Origin: Diploptera punctata
Taxonomy: Eukaryota; Arthropoda; Insecta; Blattodea; Blaberidae
Assembly: GCA_030220185.1 (NCBI GenBank)
Contig: JASPKZ010004563.1
Coordinates: 62,001-126,000 of the forward strand
DNA length: 64,000 bases
Direction: 5' to 3'
Under the pieces are notes generated by a model. That model saw only the letters and a program-made list of their open reading frames with translations. It was not told the DNA's origin and ran no database searches. The position numbers and the translations under genes were made by a program. Positions within the stretch are counted from its first letter, which is position 1, and every line of letters begins with the position of its first letter. This document shows, in pieces, positions 30,766 through 41,239 of the stretch.

Positions 30766-31481
30766 ATACAATTTTTGTAGGTATATTAACAATAGAGAAG
30801 GCACTTTGTTATTAAGTATTTAATAGTTTCGTTATTTTTATAATTTAAAATGGTACGTGGTAAGCGAGTTGATTTAATTACATTATTGATTTAAATTAAT
30901 ATTTATTTTACAGCAAAATTAAATATAATAATTTTCGTAGAAGTAACAACGTATTTGCAGTTCTTTATTAATTTCTGTTACCGATGATATTTATCTAGTT
31001 TCATAGTATTTTGTTACATTTGTGTAATATTTGCATTTTGAAATTCTAAATTAAATTCAGATGTCAGTCTGTCACAAAATAATGTCAGTCAGTCAGTCAC
31101 ACATCACATATTAGGTCATAACGTCGGTATTAATTGTGATTTAGGTTTATTTTTTATTTAAAATATAACTTGAAACGTGCCCTCCAAACGGTATTTTGGA
31201 AAATTGAATTAAGAATCACATTTCAGAGAATGGTGTAGATGAAAAAGTTAAGCTGCATGATGAGTTGACATTTATGTTGGTCAGTCACATATACTTTGAA
31301 AGATAATAAATAACATTGTTTTTCTTCAGAAGTTGTATATTTATGTACGATCTTAATCAGACACTTTTCCTCTATCATATCACGTATATAACACCGCTAA
31401 TTTCAACCAATTGTAATATTTATGCAAGCATTTTGCAGCAAAAGTGTATTGTAAATGTCAGTCAGTCACATATGGAATTGC
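30766..31481. other. Low-repeat AT-rich stretch
   Basis: No coding motif. Contains four of the GTCAGTCAGTCAC-type motifs. Confidence 0.45.
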
Positions 31482-31640
<159 letters not shown>

Positions 31641-31699
31641 TATTACCTATAATTTGATTAAATCATTGACTTAATAACAAAGTGCGATTTTTCCCCAAT

Positions 31700-31985
31700 T
31701 CCACCAGGTTGTCTTTTATGACATTTCTGGCCTTCACCTCTGGTACTGGCAAAATTGTAATCCATTTCATAGGTTGGGGCACCTGGAAGGCGGAGTTACG
31801 TTACCACGATGATGTGATGGGTGATAAATGATAATGAAGCGCCAGGAGAGTTCTTGACCTAAATTCCAGACCATAGGCAACCACAGGAATAATTATATTT
31901 ATAGAAAAATTCCTATGTTCTGATCGGAAATCGAACCGGGACCTCTTGAACTTGTACCGGAGCTCGGTGGTAGGCAAGATATCTC
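31700..31985 (-). mobile_element. SINE-C copy with tRNA-like head
   Basis: Inverted, it has CTACCACCGAGCTCCGG, AGGTCCCGGTTCGATTTCCG and then the body shared with 5812-6050 (GTGGTTGCCTATGGTCTGGAA, CATTATCATTTATCACCCATC, AACGTAACTCCGCCTTCCAG). It is longer at its 3' end than the first copy. Confidence 0.8.
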
Positions 31986-32400
31986 AGGGTTATGAACTCT
32001 TTATAAGCAAAAGAACAACGTATAAATGTACACTCAATTTTTAACGAATCCAAGAACTCTTTATTTTCGGAGAAATACACTTTTGTTAATACAGTTGCAA
32101 GTTTTATCTAAGAGTGGAGTCGATGAAATACTTAGAGGTCCACGTGCTCGAGTCAATATTTTTAAAGTCCAAATGCTTAACGGACTATAACTTTAAATTT
32201 AACTATTTCTCGGACGAATCTAATATTTAAACTGAATCGGAGATCGCGGTCTGCAGGTCTACGATGTTCCAACACTGAACACAGAGTCACTGAGAGTGAT
32301 AGTTCCTATTTTGATATAAGTTCTCGCTTATAAAGGCGGTGGCTCCTCCCACTTTTCTCGAATGCACTCCTTACAATTGAATATACATTTATGTTTTATA
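31986..32400 (-). other. Possible LTR fragment
   Basis: On the minus strand a TATA-like CCTTTATAAGCGAG is followed about 260 bp later by GAAAATAAAGAGTTC, a polyadenylation-like signal. That spacing fits an LTR. I found no TG...CA ends, TSD or second copy, so this is a weak call. Confidence 0.3.
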
Positions 32401-32790
32401 ATATTATTTACTAGTATGTATAACATTTCTAAGAACTGGGTAAATTGGTTCTTTGATATTTAATAGAAAAATGTTTATCAGTTTCTTTGTAAACTGTCAA
32501 TGTTAAGAGATTATCTTTTCTAGAGGTGAATGAATGTATTTTGTTCTGTACTAGGCATGTAGTAATTCTTTATCATCATTTCTTGGAATTCCTTAGTAGC
32601 GTTAATTGGTTTCTAAGAATTGGTCAATAGATTTTTAATATTTTTAATAGCTAACTAATGTTATCTTTTCTTATTAGTTGTATAGACTGCTAATTGGAAT
32701 TCTTTTGACAATACCCTTTTTGTGTTCCTATATTATTTTGTAAGTTGTGTAGTAGATAGAGTACTGACAATACATCTTTATTTGTCATTT
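32401..32790. other. Unassigned AT-rich stretch
   Basis: Contains repeated TTTAATA/TTCTAAGAA blocks (32425, 32610) but no coding motif. Confidence 0.4.
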
Positions 32791-32807
32791 GTATAGCAGG
32801 TAGCGTT

Positions 32808-33118
32808 CCCTCCATGGTATCTTTACCTTGTCGTGGTGGAGTGGCTTGCGTGCTTAAATGATCCTGAGAGCTATGCCGGCGGTAGCATTGCTGCCGATAG
32901 GGTTACCCATTCCGGACTGGTCGAAGGTGATAAGCCAGACGAAAAAAGTACCTTGTGCGAAAGAGTGACGATCTTTCACCGTAAAAATACAACCGTCAAG
33001 AAATGCGGACATGGGTTCATCTGGGATAAAATTTTCCGGAGGTCAAATAGTCCCCCATTCGGTTCTCCGGGCGGGGACTACTTCAGGGAACCCATGCCAA
33101 AGGCTCAAACATAGGGAC
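32808..33118 (+). promoter_or_regulatory. RTE-A 5' leader
   Basis: This untranslated leader is nearly identical in the two full-length copies. It includes CTTGTCGTGGTGGAGTGG and a small hairpin GCTAT/GTAGC with loop GCCGGCG at about 32870-32886. Many RTE and R2-like elements carry HDV-like self-cleaving ribozymes exactly at the 5' end, and the arrangement here permits some of that topology (CTCC/GGAG, ACC/GGT around TTGTCGT). This is a hypothesis: pairing is incomplete and the copy at 52715 changes part of it. Confidence 0.4.
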
Positions 33119-34318
33119 ATGTTCCTAGGAACATGGAATGTTAGGACTTTTTACAATAGCGGGGCACTACAGATATTAACGCAGGAACTAGATAAATCGC
33201 CCTTGGATATAGTCGCTTTACAGGAAGTTAGGTGGCCAGGAGTACGTAGTCAGGAATCAGGAAGCTTTGCATTATATTATGGGGGTGCACAAAGAACTGC
33301 ATTTGGAACGGGTTTTTTAGTCAGAAGGAGGATACTATCCGCTATCCGAGATATTAAGTTTGTTAGTGATAGGATATCATACATAATTCTAAAGGGTAAA
33401 CGGCATGATTTTATAATTGCAAATGTACATGCCCCCACAGAAGATAAAGATGACAAGATCAAGGATGAGTTCTATGAAGAATTAGAATGCTTATTTGATA
33501 GCCTTTCACGATATCATATGAAAATTGTCTTAGGAGATTTTAATGCAAAAGTGGGGCGGGAAGATATATTCAAACCAACAATAGGCAAATTCAGCCTTCA
33601 TGAAGATAGTAACGACAACGGGGTTAGATTAGTCACATTTGCCACATCAAAGAATCTCATTGTTAAGAGCACAACATTTCAGCATAAGGATATTCATAAA
33701 TACACCTGGACGTCTCCAGATGGAGAAACTCGGAACCAGATAGATCATGTATTAGTGGATAAACGCTGGCACAGTAGCATCATTGATGTTAGATCAGTTA
33801 GAGGGACAGACTGCAATTCGGATCATCATCTGGTCAGAGTGAAAATCAGACAACGGCTATCGCTTATGAGAGGAACAAACGCTAAAGATGATTCTGAAAA
33901 AATTGAATTAAAAAACTTGAAAAATGATGAAATGCGGCAAGAATACCAAATCAAAATTGCTAATAGATTTGAAGTACTGGAATCTTCAGATGACAATGTG
34001 GCAAACGAAGAAGAAACTGATATAAATAAAGAATGGGAGGCTATAAGAGATACTATTAAATTGTCAGCATCAGAAAGCATTGGTTGTTTAAAAAAGAGGC
34101 AAAACAAGAAATGGTTTGATGAGGAATGTGCCGACATTGTAAAGAAAAGAAAGCTAGCAAAAATGAAATGGTTACACGAGCCAAATGAGGTAAATTTAGA
34201 GCAATTGGGTACTATTAGACGGGAAACCACCAAGTTACTAAAGAGTACAAAGAGGGAATATTTGAGAGAGAAGATTAATGATCTTGAAATGAATGCAAAA
34301 AATAGGAACATTAGATAA
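33119..34318 (+). pseudogene. RTE-A APE-type endonuclease domain
   Basis: The N-terminal part of the polyprotein nicks target DNA to prime reverse transcription. Motifs in order: LGTWNVR (Asn), LQEVRWPG (Glu), ANVHAPTEDKDD, LGDFNAKVG (Asp/Asn), TWTSPDGETRNQIDHVLV and GTDCNSDHHLV (Asp/His), a complete endonuclease set. The open frame extends upstream to 33011, but I prefer the ATG at 33119 because MFLGTWNVR is the usual short lead-in to this domain. After about residue 270 comes a linker with basic KKRQNKKWFDEEC, ending at TAA 34316. The next codons continue the same protein, so the stop is a mutation. Confidence 0.9.
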
Positions 34319-36057
34319 TTGTATCAGGGAATTAGTATAGAGAAGAAAGGATTTCAGGCTAGAACAAACATAATTCGGAATGAAAATTGGGATCTGATTG
34401 CAGATTCCAGGAGTATATTAAATAGATGGAAAAGTTACTTTAATCAGCTATTAAATGTACATACAGAACAGGATATTGAGGAGGATAATTTACAGACAGC
34501 AGAAATGCTAGTCGCAGAGCCAAGTGCATTAGAGGTTGAAATGGCAATTGAAAAATTGAAGATGTATAAAGCAACAGGTTCAGATGAGATCCCAGCAGAA
34601 CTGATAAAATCAGGGGGAGAAAAATTGATGGACAAGATACGCTGCTTCCTTAGTATGATTTGGGAAAAAGAAGCTCTTCCAGACGAATGGAAGGAATCAA
34701 TTATCGTACCAAATTATAAGAAAGGAGATAAAACTGACTGCAACAACTACAGGGGCATCTCATTACTTTCAACTTCGTACAAAATTCTAACAAATATATT
34801 AGTAAGCAGACTTACTCCCTATATTGATGACATTCTAGGAGATCATCAATGTGCATTTAGAAGAAACAGGTCTACAACAGATCAGATTTTTAGTATGCCT
34901 ATAAGACAGATTTTAGAAAAGAAATGGGAATATAATGGTACTGTACATCAACTATACGTAGACTTCAAAAAAGCATATGATTCAATTAAGAGGGAGAAGT
35001 TATATAGTATCCTGCTGGAGTTCGGAATTCCTAAAAAGTTAGTTAGACTTATACGAATGTGTCTAAATGGCACAAAGAGTAGGGTGCGTGTAGGCAAACA
35101 GTTTTCGGACACTTTTGAAATCCAGAATGGGTTGAAGCAAGGAGATGCACTATCTCCTCTACTATTTAATTTTGTACTAGAGCATGCCATTAAATCTTTA
35201 GAGAATGAGGAAGGCTTACAACTCAATGGTATTAATAAGCTGTTAGTTTATGCTGATGATGTAGTACTATTGGCCGATAGCGAGGAGATACTAAAGGACA
35301 ACACGCACACAACTATTGAGTAACACTAAGAAATTAGGACTGGAAGTAAATATCAATAAAACTAAATATATGGTCACACGTAGAAATTCATTATATAATG
35401 GAAATGGACAGCTAATGACAAATGAGGGAAATTTTGAGGAAGTGGCTGAATTCAAATACCTAGGAACAATAATCACAAATAGGAATGAGATGCACAAAGA
35501 AATTAAACATAGGCTCAATTCTGGAAATGCGTGCTATTATGCATTGCAGAGACTCTTGATGTCCCAACTCCTTTCAAAAAAACGTTAAACTGAAAATATA
35601 TAAAACTATTATTCTACCAGTTATATTATATGGGTGCGAAACATGGACTCTTACTTTAAGGGAGGAAAGGAGATTAAAAGTATTTGAGAATAAAGTACTT
35701 AGGAAAATTTTTGGACCAAAGAGAGATGAACAGACAGGTGAATGGAGAAGACTACATAACAATGAACTACATGGTCTTTATAGGAAGCCAGATATAATAA
35801 GAACAGTTAAGTCTCGTAGACTGCGATGGGCAGGACATGTTGCGCGTATGGGGAATGAAAGACTTGCATGGAAGCTTCTTGTAGGAAAGCCTAAGGGAAG
35901 ACGCCCAGTTGGTAGACCAAGAGTGAGGTGGGAAAATAACATTAACTATGATTTGAGGGAAGTAGTTTATACAGGGAATGATTGGAAAGCATTAGCTCAG
36001 GATAGGGATGTATGGAGAGCTTATGTCCACGCGGACATGAACCCACGGGTTCGATAG
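34319..36057 (+). pseudogene. RTE-A reverse transcriptase and basic C-terminal tail
   Basis: In the same frame as the endonuclease. Motifs: NNYRGISLL, QLYVDFKKAYDSI (motif A Asp), GLKQGDALSPLLFNFV (B), VYADDVVLLADS (C, catalytic Asp pair), LEVNINKTKYMV (D) and FKYLGTIIT (E). A single extra base near 35308 and another in an A-run near 35583 shift the frame. Beyond them come LYGCETWTLTLREERR, RRLRWAGHVARMG, GRRPVGRPRVRWENN and the end DVWRAYVHADMNPRVR. A 6-nt in-frame insertion (Met-Pro) sits near 34895. With three disabling lesions the copy should not make full-length protein. Confidence 0.92.
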
Positions 36058-36095
36058 TGCCAGTGAGTAAGTAAGTAAGTATAGCAGGTAGCGTT

Positions 36096-36636
36096 TTACA
36101 GTATTTTATTCTAGACAAATGTAGGTGGAATTTTTACCTGGATATTTTTACTTTTCCACATACATATTTTATAGCGATATTAGTAATATATTCTATTTTC
36201 ATTTTTTATAGATTTATTTAATTTTAATAACAATTTAATATATTTCGGAACATTTTAGTTTCAGATTCATGCATATTAGAGTTGTATCTTAGTTTATACG
36301 TCTCCTTAGATATTAATCGCTACAAACTGTAGTCAGAAACACTGGTCACTAGCCCATACGTCTTGTAAATGCAAAATATAAAAGAATGGTAAAAATATAC
36401 GTAGAACATGGGCATATATTGTGTATGGAGATATTGAGTGAGCTTGTTTTAGAGTCCTTGACGAGAGAGAGGTGGGATAATGTTTGAAAGTTCCAAGATA
36501 ATGATGATGCAGATGACCCGAGGTCTCGAGTGTCAACACACACATGCTAATATCGTGTTTGATATTCAGCGCCCGCAACTACTGGACTCTGTGCGCAAAT
36601 TACTTGTCATAATTCACCTTCACCTCCAACTCTCTG
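36096..36636. other. Unassigned AT-rich stretch
   Basis: No coding motif or repeat partner recognised. Confidence 0.4.
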
Positions 36637-37297
36637 CAGTCTTCTGTTAACTAACTCACTAACCCGTACGTTCCAGGACGCGCGGACCTAAGCTACCATA
36701 CACCCCTATCCTGAGCTAATATTATCCAATCATACCCTTTCCTCAAATTATATTTAATGCAATTTTCCCACCTCAGTCTTATTTTACCAATTGAGCGTTT
36801 TCCCTCTAGTTTTTTTACAAGAAGCTTCCATGCACCTGCTTCTTTCCCCATTCGTGCCACATGCCCTGATCATCGCAGTCTATGAGACTTAACTGTTCTT
36901 ATTATATCTGGCTTCCTATAAAGACCATGTAGTTCATTGTTATGTAGTCTTATCCATTCGCCTGTCTGTTCATCTCTTCTTGGACCAAACATTTTCCTAA
37001 GAACTTTATTCTCAAATACTCGTTATCTCCTTTCCTCCCTTAACGTAGGAGTCCACGTTTCACCACCATATAGTATAACTAGTAGAATAACAGTTTTATA
37101 TATTTATAGTTTTTTAAGAGAAGTTGGGATGACATGGGTCTCTGTAATGCATAATAACATGCATTTCCAGAATTGAGCCTATGTTTGATTTCTTTATACA
37201 TCTCATTCCTATTTGTAATTATAGTATCTAGCTATTTGAATTCAGACACTTCTTCAAAATTTCCCTCATTTGACATAACTGTCCAGTCTCCTGTTAA
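36637..37297 (-). mobile_element. RTE-A 5'-truncated copy with 14-bp TSD
   Basis: CAGTCTTCTGTTAA (36637-36650) and CAGTCTCCTGTTAA (37284-37297) flank an inverted RTE-A piece reaching from the 3' terminus to the NGNGQLMT region. Several frameshifts are present. The one-base TSD difference and the lesions make it older than the full-length copies. Confidence 0.9.
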
Positions 37298-37697
37298 TTA
37301 TTATTATTATTATAATTATTATTAATACTATTATTATTATTAAACAAGATTATGGGATTAAAAAGAGAGTAACATTAGGAAATTGCGCAAATTATTTTAA
37401 ATAGCATTCTTTGGAACAATAAAAATCACAAAACAGAATAAATCAACAATACTTAAAACAACAGTGATGGGCATCACAACATGGTTAACATACTTGGTAG
37501 CTAAAGTTTAAAACAAATTCTAAATTATTTACTGTATGATTTGGGAAAAAGAAGATCTTCCAAAAGAATGAAAACAATCGATTATCGTACCAATCTAGAA
37601 TGGAGATAAAACGGATTGCAACAACAAAAGACTAAAAGACTACATAACTGATCTTTATAGGAAACAATATATAATAAGAAACGTTAGGTCTCGTAGA

Positions 37698-37769
37698 AAT
37701 GTTCTATAGGATCGTAACAGGCCTTGGCCTAATACTTGGAAGGAAGGAAGAAGAAGAAGGAGAAGAAGA
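37698..37769 (+). mobile_element. RTE-B 3'-end insertion, 12-bp TSD
   Basis: AGGTCTCGTAGA at 37686-37697 and 37770-37781 flank only 72 bp: TTCTATAGGATCGTAACAGG, CCTTGGCCTAATACTTGGAAG and a (GAA)n tail. The same sequence ends the RTE-B fragment at 41835-41890. Confidence 0.92.
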
Positions 37770-37897
37770 AGGTCTCGTAGACTGCGATGGGCAGAACATG
37801 TGGGGCACGAATCGGGAATACAAAAGCGGCATGAAACTCCTTGTAGGAAAACCAGAGGGAAAACGCACAGTAGCCAGGCCAAGAATGAGGCGGGAGA

Positions 37898-38308
37898 CAA
37901 ATCATCATCATCATCATCATAGTACATTCACGAATTTAGGCCATTTGTTGACCTGTTTGTGCCTCAAGAGAAACACCATCCAAGAGTCTCTTGAGTGGAC
38001 ATCCTCGTCTTTTTCTTCCTGCAGGTTGATACCTTTACATTTGTTTGGGTATCCTGCGATCTTCCATTCGACGAACATGTTGCATCCATCTTGACTTATA
38101 ATCAGAAATTTTGTTTTCTAAAGTTTGCAGGTGTAATTCTTCTAAGATGTCATTTTTTTTGTGTGATCTAGTAGTGTGTATCCTGCAATCTTACGAAGGT
38201 TTCAGTAGATCTAAGTCTCTGTATTTCCTTCTATTTCAATGTCCATACTTCGCTACCATACAAAGGAATTGGAAGAGCCAGTGTTTTATACACTTTAAAA
38301 AAATTTTA
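37898..38308 (-). pseudogene. RTE-C LINE C-terminal fragment
   Basis: The minus strand encodes IPLYGSEVWTLK, DILEELHLQTLENKISDYKS, RWMQHVRRMEDRRIPKQM and PAGRKRRGCPLKRLLDG, then an (ATG)n tail at the left end. The layout matches RTE-type C-termini but the sequence is distinct from RTE-A, B and E. Single frameshifts lie near 38040 and 38150. Confidence 0.75.
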
Positions 38309-38449
38309 AACATTATTCGAGGTAAGTATTTTATACAGGAAAATTATTTGAAAGCATTAGCTGAGGAGAGTAATGTATGGAGCGCTTATGCCTGGGCGGT
38401 CATGAACCTTCGGCTTCGATAGTGCGAGTTAATTATATTATTATTATTA

Positions 38450-38491
<42 letters not shown>

Positions 38492-38492
<1 letters not shown>

Positions 38493-38864
38493 ACTGATAA
38501 AAACAATGAACCAGAACACTGGGATGGAGAAATGTTAGAATTTTAGTAGCGGGAGGCGGCCCTTCTGTTTGTTTGTGTGTGGAGTGTATTTGAAAGTGTA
38601 ATTTGTATGTAAATTAATTTTTTAAAATACGAACAGCGACATCACTGTGTTTCCGTGACCAGTTGTACTTTCAAATGATCCATAAAACCGCAGCCTCGTC
38701 CGGAAGGGACACAGTCTGTCCACATTTTCAGGACAGTCCGCTCTCGATACTAGATAATTAAATAAAAATGATATCTATGATTCTACTTCCATCTAAAACA
38801 GATTAAACATCTGCCGTTGTTCTGTGTGTTAAACATTAAATTTAAATTTATTTTCTAGATTTCC
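38492..38864. other. Unassigned stretch
   Basis: Nothing recognised. Confidence 0.4.
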
Positions 38865-39030
38865 CTGTTACTCCATTGTCTATTGTTCGTTACGTCATTT
38901 TTGTTGTTACACCCTGTATCCAAGTAGCATTTGGTCTCCCTCTCTTCATTCTCTCCGGCGGCATACATTCCCACAATTTCTTCAGCACTTTTTCTTCATA
39001 TGACCATATTATTGCAGTTGTTTTTGTTAT
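38865..39030 (-). pseudogene. RTE-like LINE C-terminal fragment
   Basis: The minus strand reads YGHMKKK, then KLWECMPPERMKRGRPNATW and IQGVTTK, with one frameshift. This is the basic tail layout (G-H-M...R-G-R-P) of RTE-type elements. Confidence 0.55.
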
Positions 39031-39048
39031 ACATAATCCAAGTGTGTA

Positions 39049-39510
39049 ACTAAATTCTCATTACAGATTTTGAGAATGTATTGTGGGACCACGACGGTTA
39101 CGTTTAGCATAGAACTCATGTCCGGAAACGTACAGTTTTCCCGCTACACGTCCGCAAAATAGCATAACACACGTTCAAGTCGGCTCCAAAGACCTGCACG
39201 TTCTCCCGACTTCACCCCGCTAGACTACTTCCTGTGGAGTCATATGAAATGATGAAATGTCACACTTTGCCAGACCCCTCTGGCATCCGAGGAAGACCTA
39301 CTGGCTGCGGCGGATGTTGCAGAACCATGGATTGGTGATCGTGAGTAACGTATCTGTGTTGACGTAAGGGTTCGTCACATCGAGCCCAGACGAGAAGCAG
39401 CAGGCGTCAGAGAGAGCATCGTGCGTTACGGTATTTTGCGTGTAGCGAGAAAACGGTACGTCTTGGTCCCCACTACACATCCTCAAAGTCTGTAATTAGA
39501 ATTTAGTTTT
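39049..39510 (+). mobile_element. TIR element with mariner/DDE_3-like transposase remnant
   Basis: Inverted ends: CATTACAGATTTTGAGAATG and ACGTACAGTTTTCCCGCTAC on the left face AATTACAGACTTTGAGGATG and ACGTACCGTTTTCTCGCTAC (inverse of the right end). Between them, from about 39181, the plus strand encodes RLQRPARSPDFTPLDYFLW, the last part of a DDE transposase core (S-P-D-x-x-P-L-D-x-F-L-W), followed by SEEDLLAAADVAEP. Most of the gene is deleted. The outer TIR resembles that of the element at 15720-16246. Confidence 0.75.
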
Positions 39511-39570
39511 ATTGCCTACATTGTTTGCGATATTGGCTCATTTTGTACATATCTCCAAAAGTCATTTTCC

Positions 39571-39742
39571 ACAGAGATTAATTGCTCAGGATAGGAATGT
39601 ATGGAAGCTTATATCCGCGCGACCAAGAATCTACGGGTTCGATCTAGCCAGTGAGTTAGTTATTTATATAATTTCATTACAGGGACTCTTGTCGCCCCAA
39701 TTTCTCTAAAAAAGTTCAACTGTAAATATATGAAACAATAAA
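39571..39742 (+). pseudogene. Two short RTE-A pieces in rearranged order
   Basis: 39571-39665 is the RTE-A 3' end (GCTCAGGATAGGAATGTATG ... CAGTGAGTTAGTTA). It is followed at 39672-39742 by an upstream piece (TTACAGGGACTCTTGTCGCC ... TATGAAACAAT), the reverse of their normal order, so they are two insertions or a rearranged one. Confidence 0.8.
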
Positions 39743-39910
39743 CTGCCCAACACAATGTGCTAGGGCACACCCTCTTCAGTAGAGAAACCAAGAATAATCA
39801 AATGTTCCTTGGTCTCCCAGGTGACCTCTTTCCATCAGCCAATAGATTATTTTTTGTATACGAACCACCATGTCTGGTGGAATTCGGGTTACGAGCAAGT
39901 TCCATCCATC
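39743..39910. other. Unassigned short stretch
   Basis: Nothing recognised between RTE-A pieces of opposite orientation. Confidence 0.35.
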
Positions 39911-40154
39911 ACTAACTAACTAACTCATGGCACTATCCAACCCGTAGGTACATGGCCGCGCGGACATAAACTCTCCATACATTCATTCCAATCATTCCCT
40001 GTATAATCTACTTCCCTCAAATCATAGTTAATGTTATTCTCCCACCTCATTCTTGGTTTATCAACTGGACATTTTCCCTCTGGTTTTCCTAAAATAAGCT
40101 TCCATGCACGTCTTCCATTTCCCCAATCGTGTCAGATGTCCTGGCCATCGCAGT
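39911..40154 (-). pseudogene. RTE-A 3' fragment
   Basis: Inverted terminus ACTAACTAACTAACTCATGG through GGCCGCGCGGACATAAACTC to the RLRWAGH region. Some 20 bp around GAGCTAATG is missing. Confidence 0.88.
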
Positions 40155-40604
40155 CCATCCATATCATCTATTATTCACACTTTCATTATTGCTTTTATGA
40201 CCAATTAGCTTCTCATTTCCTCATTTGTAATTTTCTATCGCCTTGTTTTATTTGGGGTTTGCTTATGGTAGAAAATAAATATTAAATGGACTGCTATGTG
40301 TTGACATCAGCTTTAAAGTTACATTTGGCTGTGAAGAGACTTCTACACATTTGCTCCAACAACTTGCAGACAAAGTTCAAACGATCTATTTCCCGTCCGA
40401 GTCACATCTGCAAATTCTACGCACACGCAGTAGGAAGTTATTTAAGTTACAAGCGTTAAAAATGAAATCTACGGAGCTTTGCTCGAAATTTCCAAACATA
40501 CAAACGCAACAAACTATTTAATGTAAAGTAAGACTTAATTGCATATTAGTGGACATCAAAATGCTGCTGTTTTCAAGTGGCTGGAGTTTGGTTTACACCA
40601 TTAA
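40155..40604. other. Unassigned stretch
   Basis: Nothing recognised. Confidence 0.4.
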
Positions 40605-40830
40605 TTCTCTTGCTTGCCAATAAAGTCCTGCGATGTCTTTCCTATTCTTTTTCTCGGGGTCTACGTAGTCGCCTGCAGTAGCAACTGTTCCTTGCTTGGG
40701 AGAACATTTTCTCCACACAAGGAGCATCCCATAGTTCTAGGGACAATCCCATTCTATGAAGGTGGTCATCCAGACAGTCATGGCCCGTTTATAACCTGAA
40801 GAGAGCTACTGCTGTTCTTCTAGGGAGGTG
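40605..40830 (-). pseudogene. Non-LTR retrotransposon C-terminal (zinc-knuckle) fragment
   Basis: The minus strand gives TGHDCLDDHLHRMGLS and, one frame over, TMGCSLCGENVLPSKEQLLL. The pairing of T-G-H-x-x-L..H-L-H-R-x-G-I with C-x-L-C-x-E...H-L-L is characteristic of the region after the RNase H domain in I/R1/Jockey-type LINEs. One frameshift and one stop are visible. The rest of the element is missing. Confidence 0.6.
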
Positions 40831-40987
40831 TTTTATTGCTTCAGCATACTTCACTATGTCTTCATATTTTTTTTATTTTTGAAGATATTTTATATTCTGT
40901 TGTCTTCTTTTGAGACACATACATTAAAATGTATACAACCGGAATAATAGGCCTATATCCCTAAATTGTATATTTTTATTATTCATA

Positions 40988-41036
<49 letters not shown>

Positions 41037-41050
41037 CATATATATGTAAC

Positions 41051-41085
<35 letters not shown>
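40988..41085 (+). repeat. (CA)n and (TA)n microsatellites
   Basis: CA repeats at about 40991-41018, then TA repeats in two blocks to 41084. Confidence 0.95.
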
Positions 41086-41086
<1 letters not shown>

Positions 41087-41151
41087 CCGCTACCTCTTGT
41101 GTGAATTGAGAATACTACATGTATAAGAAAATTGTATGCTTGTATTGGAAT

Positions 41152-41226
41152 TCTTGGGTAGCTCAGTTGGTTAGAGCGCTAAAGGTACAGACTTTAGAGA
41201 CTCGAGTTCAAATCCCGACTCAAGCA
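41152..41226 (+). other. tRNA-like sequence
   Basis: TCTTGGG/CTCAAGC can pair as an acceptor stem (6 of 7, one G-U), GCTC...GAGC is a perfect D stem, CTAAAG/CTTTAG closes a loop GTACAGA, and the T loop is TTCAAAT. The anticodon stem is one pair too long and the implied anticodon (ACA) is unusual, so I favour a tRNA-derived repeat. It shares GTAC in the anticodon loop with the tRNA-like units at 2866 and 50515. Confidence 0.5.
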
Positions 41227-41239
41227 TTCTTTTTTCTTT

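Larger units (their letters stand above)
32791..36095 (+). mobile_element. Full-length RTE-A retrotransposon with 17-bp TSD
   Basis: GTATAGCAGGTAGCGTT at 32791-32807 is repeated exactly at 36079-36095. The element between (32808-36078, 3271 bp) starts CCCTCCATGGTATC, the same first base as the copy at 52715. It has a ~310-bp leader, one long coding region (endonuclease, reverse transcriptase, basic tail) and a (TAAG)n-like end. Size, single ORF, APE endonuclease and microsatellite tail fit the RTE clade. Lesions are few: one in-frame stop, two single-base insertions and a 6-nt in-frame insertion. A perfect TSD and few lesions suggest a recent insertion. Confidence 0.93.
37540..38435 (+). pseudogene. 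RTE-A copy with internal deletion and two LINE insertions
   Basis: Collinear RTE-A pieces: 37540-37625 (MIWEKE region), a deletion jumping to 37626-37697, then 37770-37897 (KPEGKRTVARPRMRRE) and 38309-38435 (3' terminus TGCGAGTTAATTA). An RTE-B 3' end (37698-37769) and an RTE-C fragment (37898-38308) separate them. The tail is (ATT)n at 38436-38490. Confidence 0.85.

Noticed and set aside
33826..34311. 161-codon minus-strand open frame
   Set aside because: It mirrors the RTE-A linker. Serine/Phe-rich composition is what an AT-rich coding strand yields in antisense.
41152..41226. Functional tRNA gene
   Set aside because: The D and T arms are good, but the anticodon stem is one pair too long, the implied anticodon is unusual and the acceptor has a mismatch. 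A tRNA-derived repeat is more likely.
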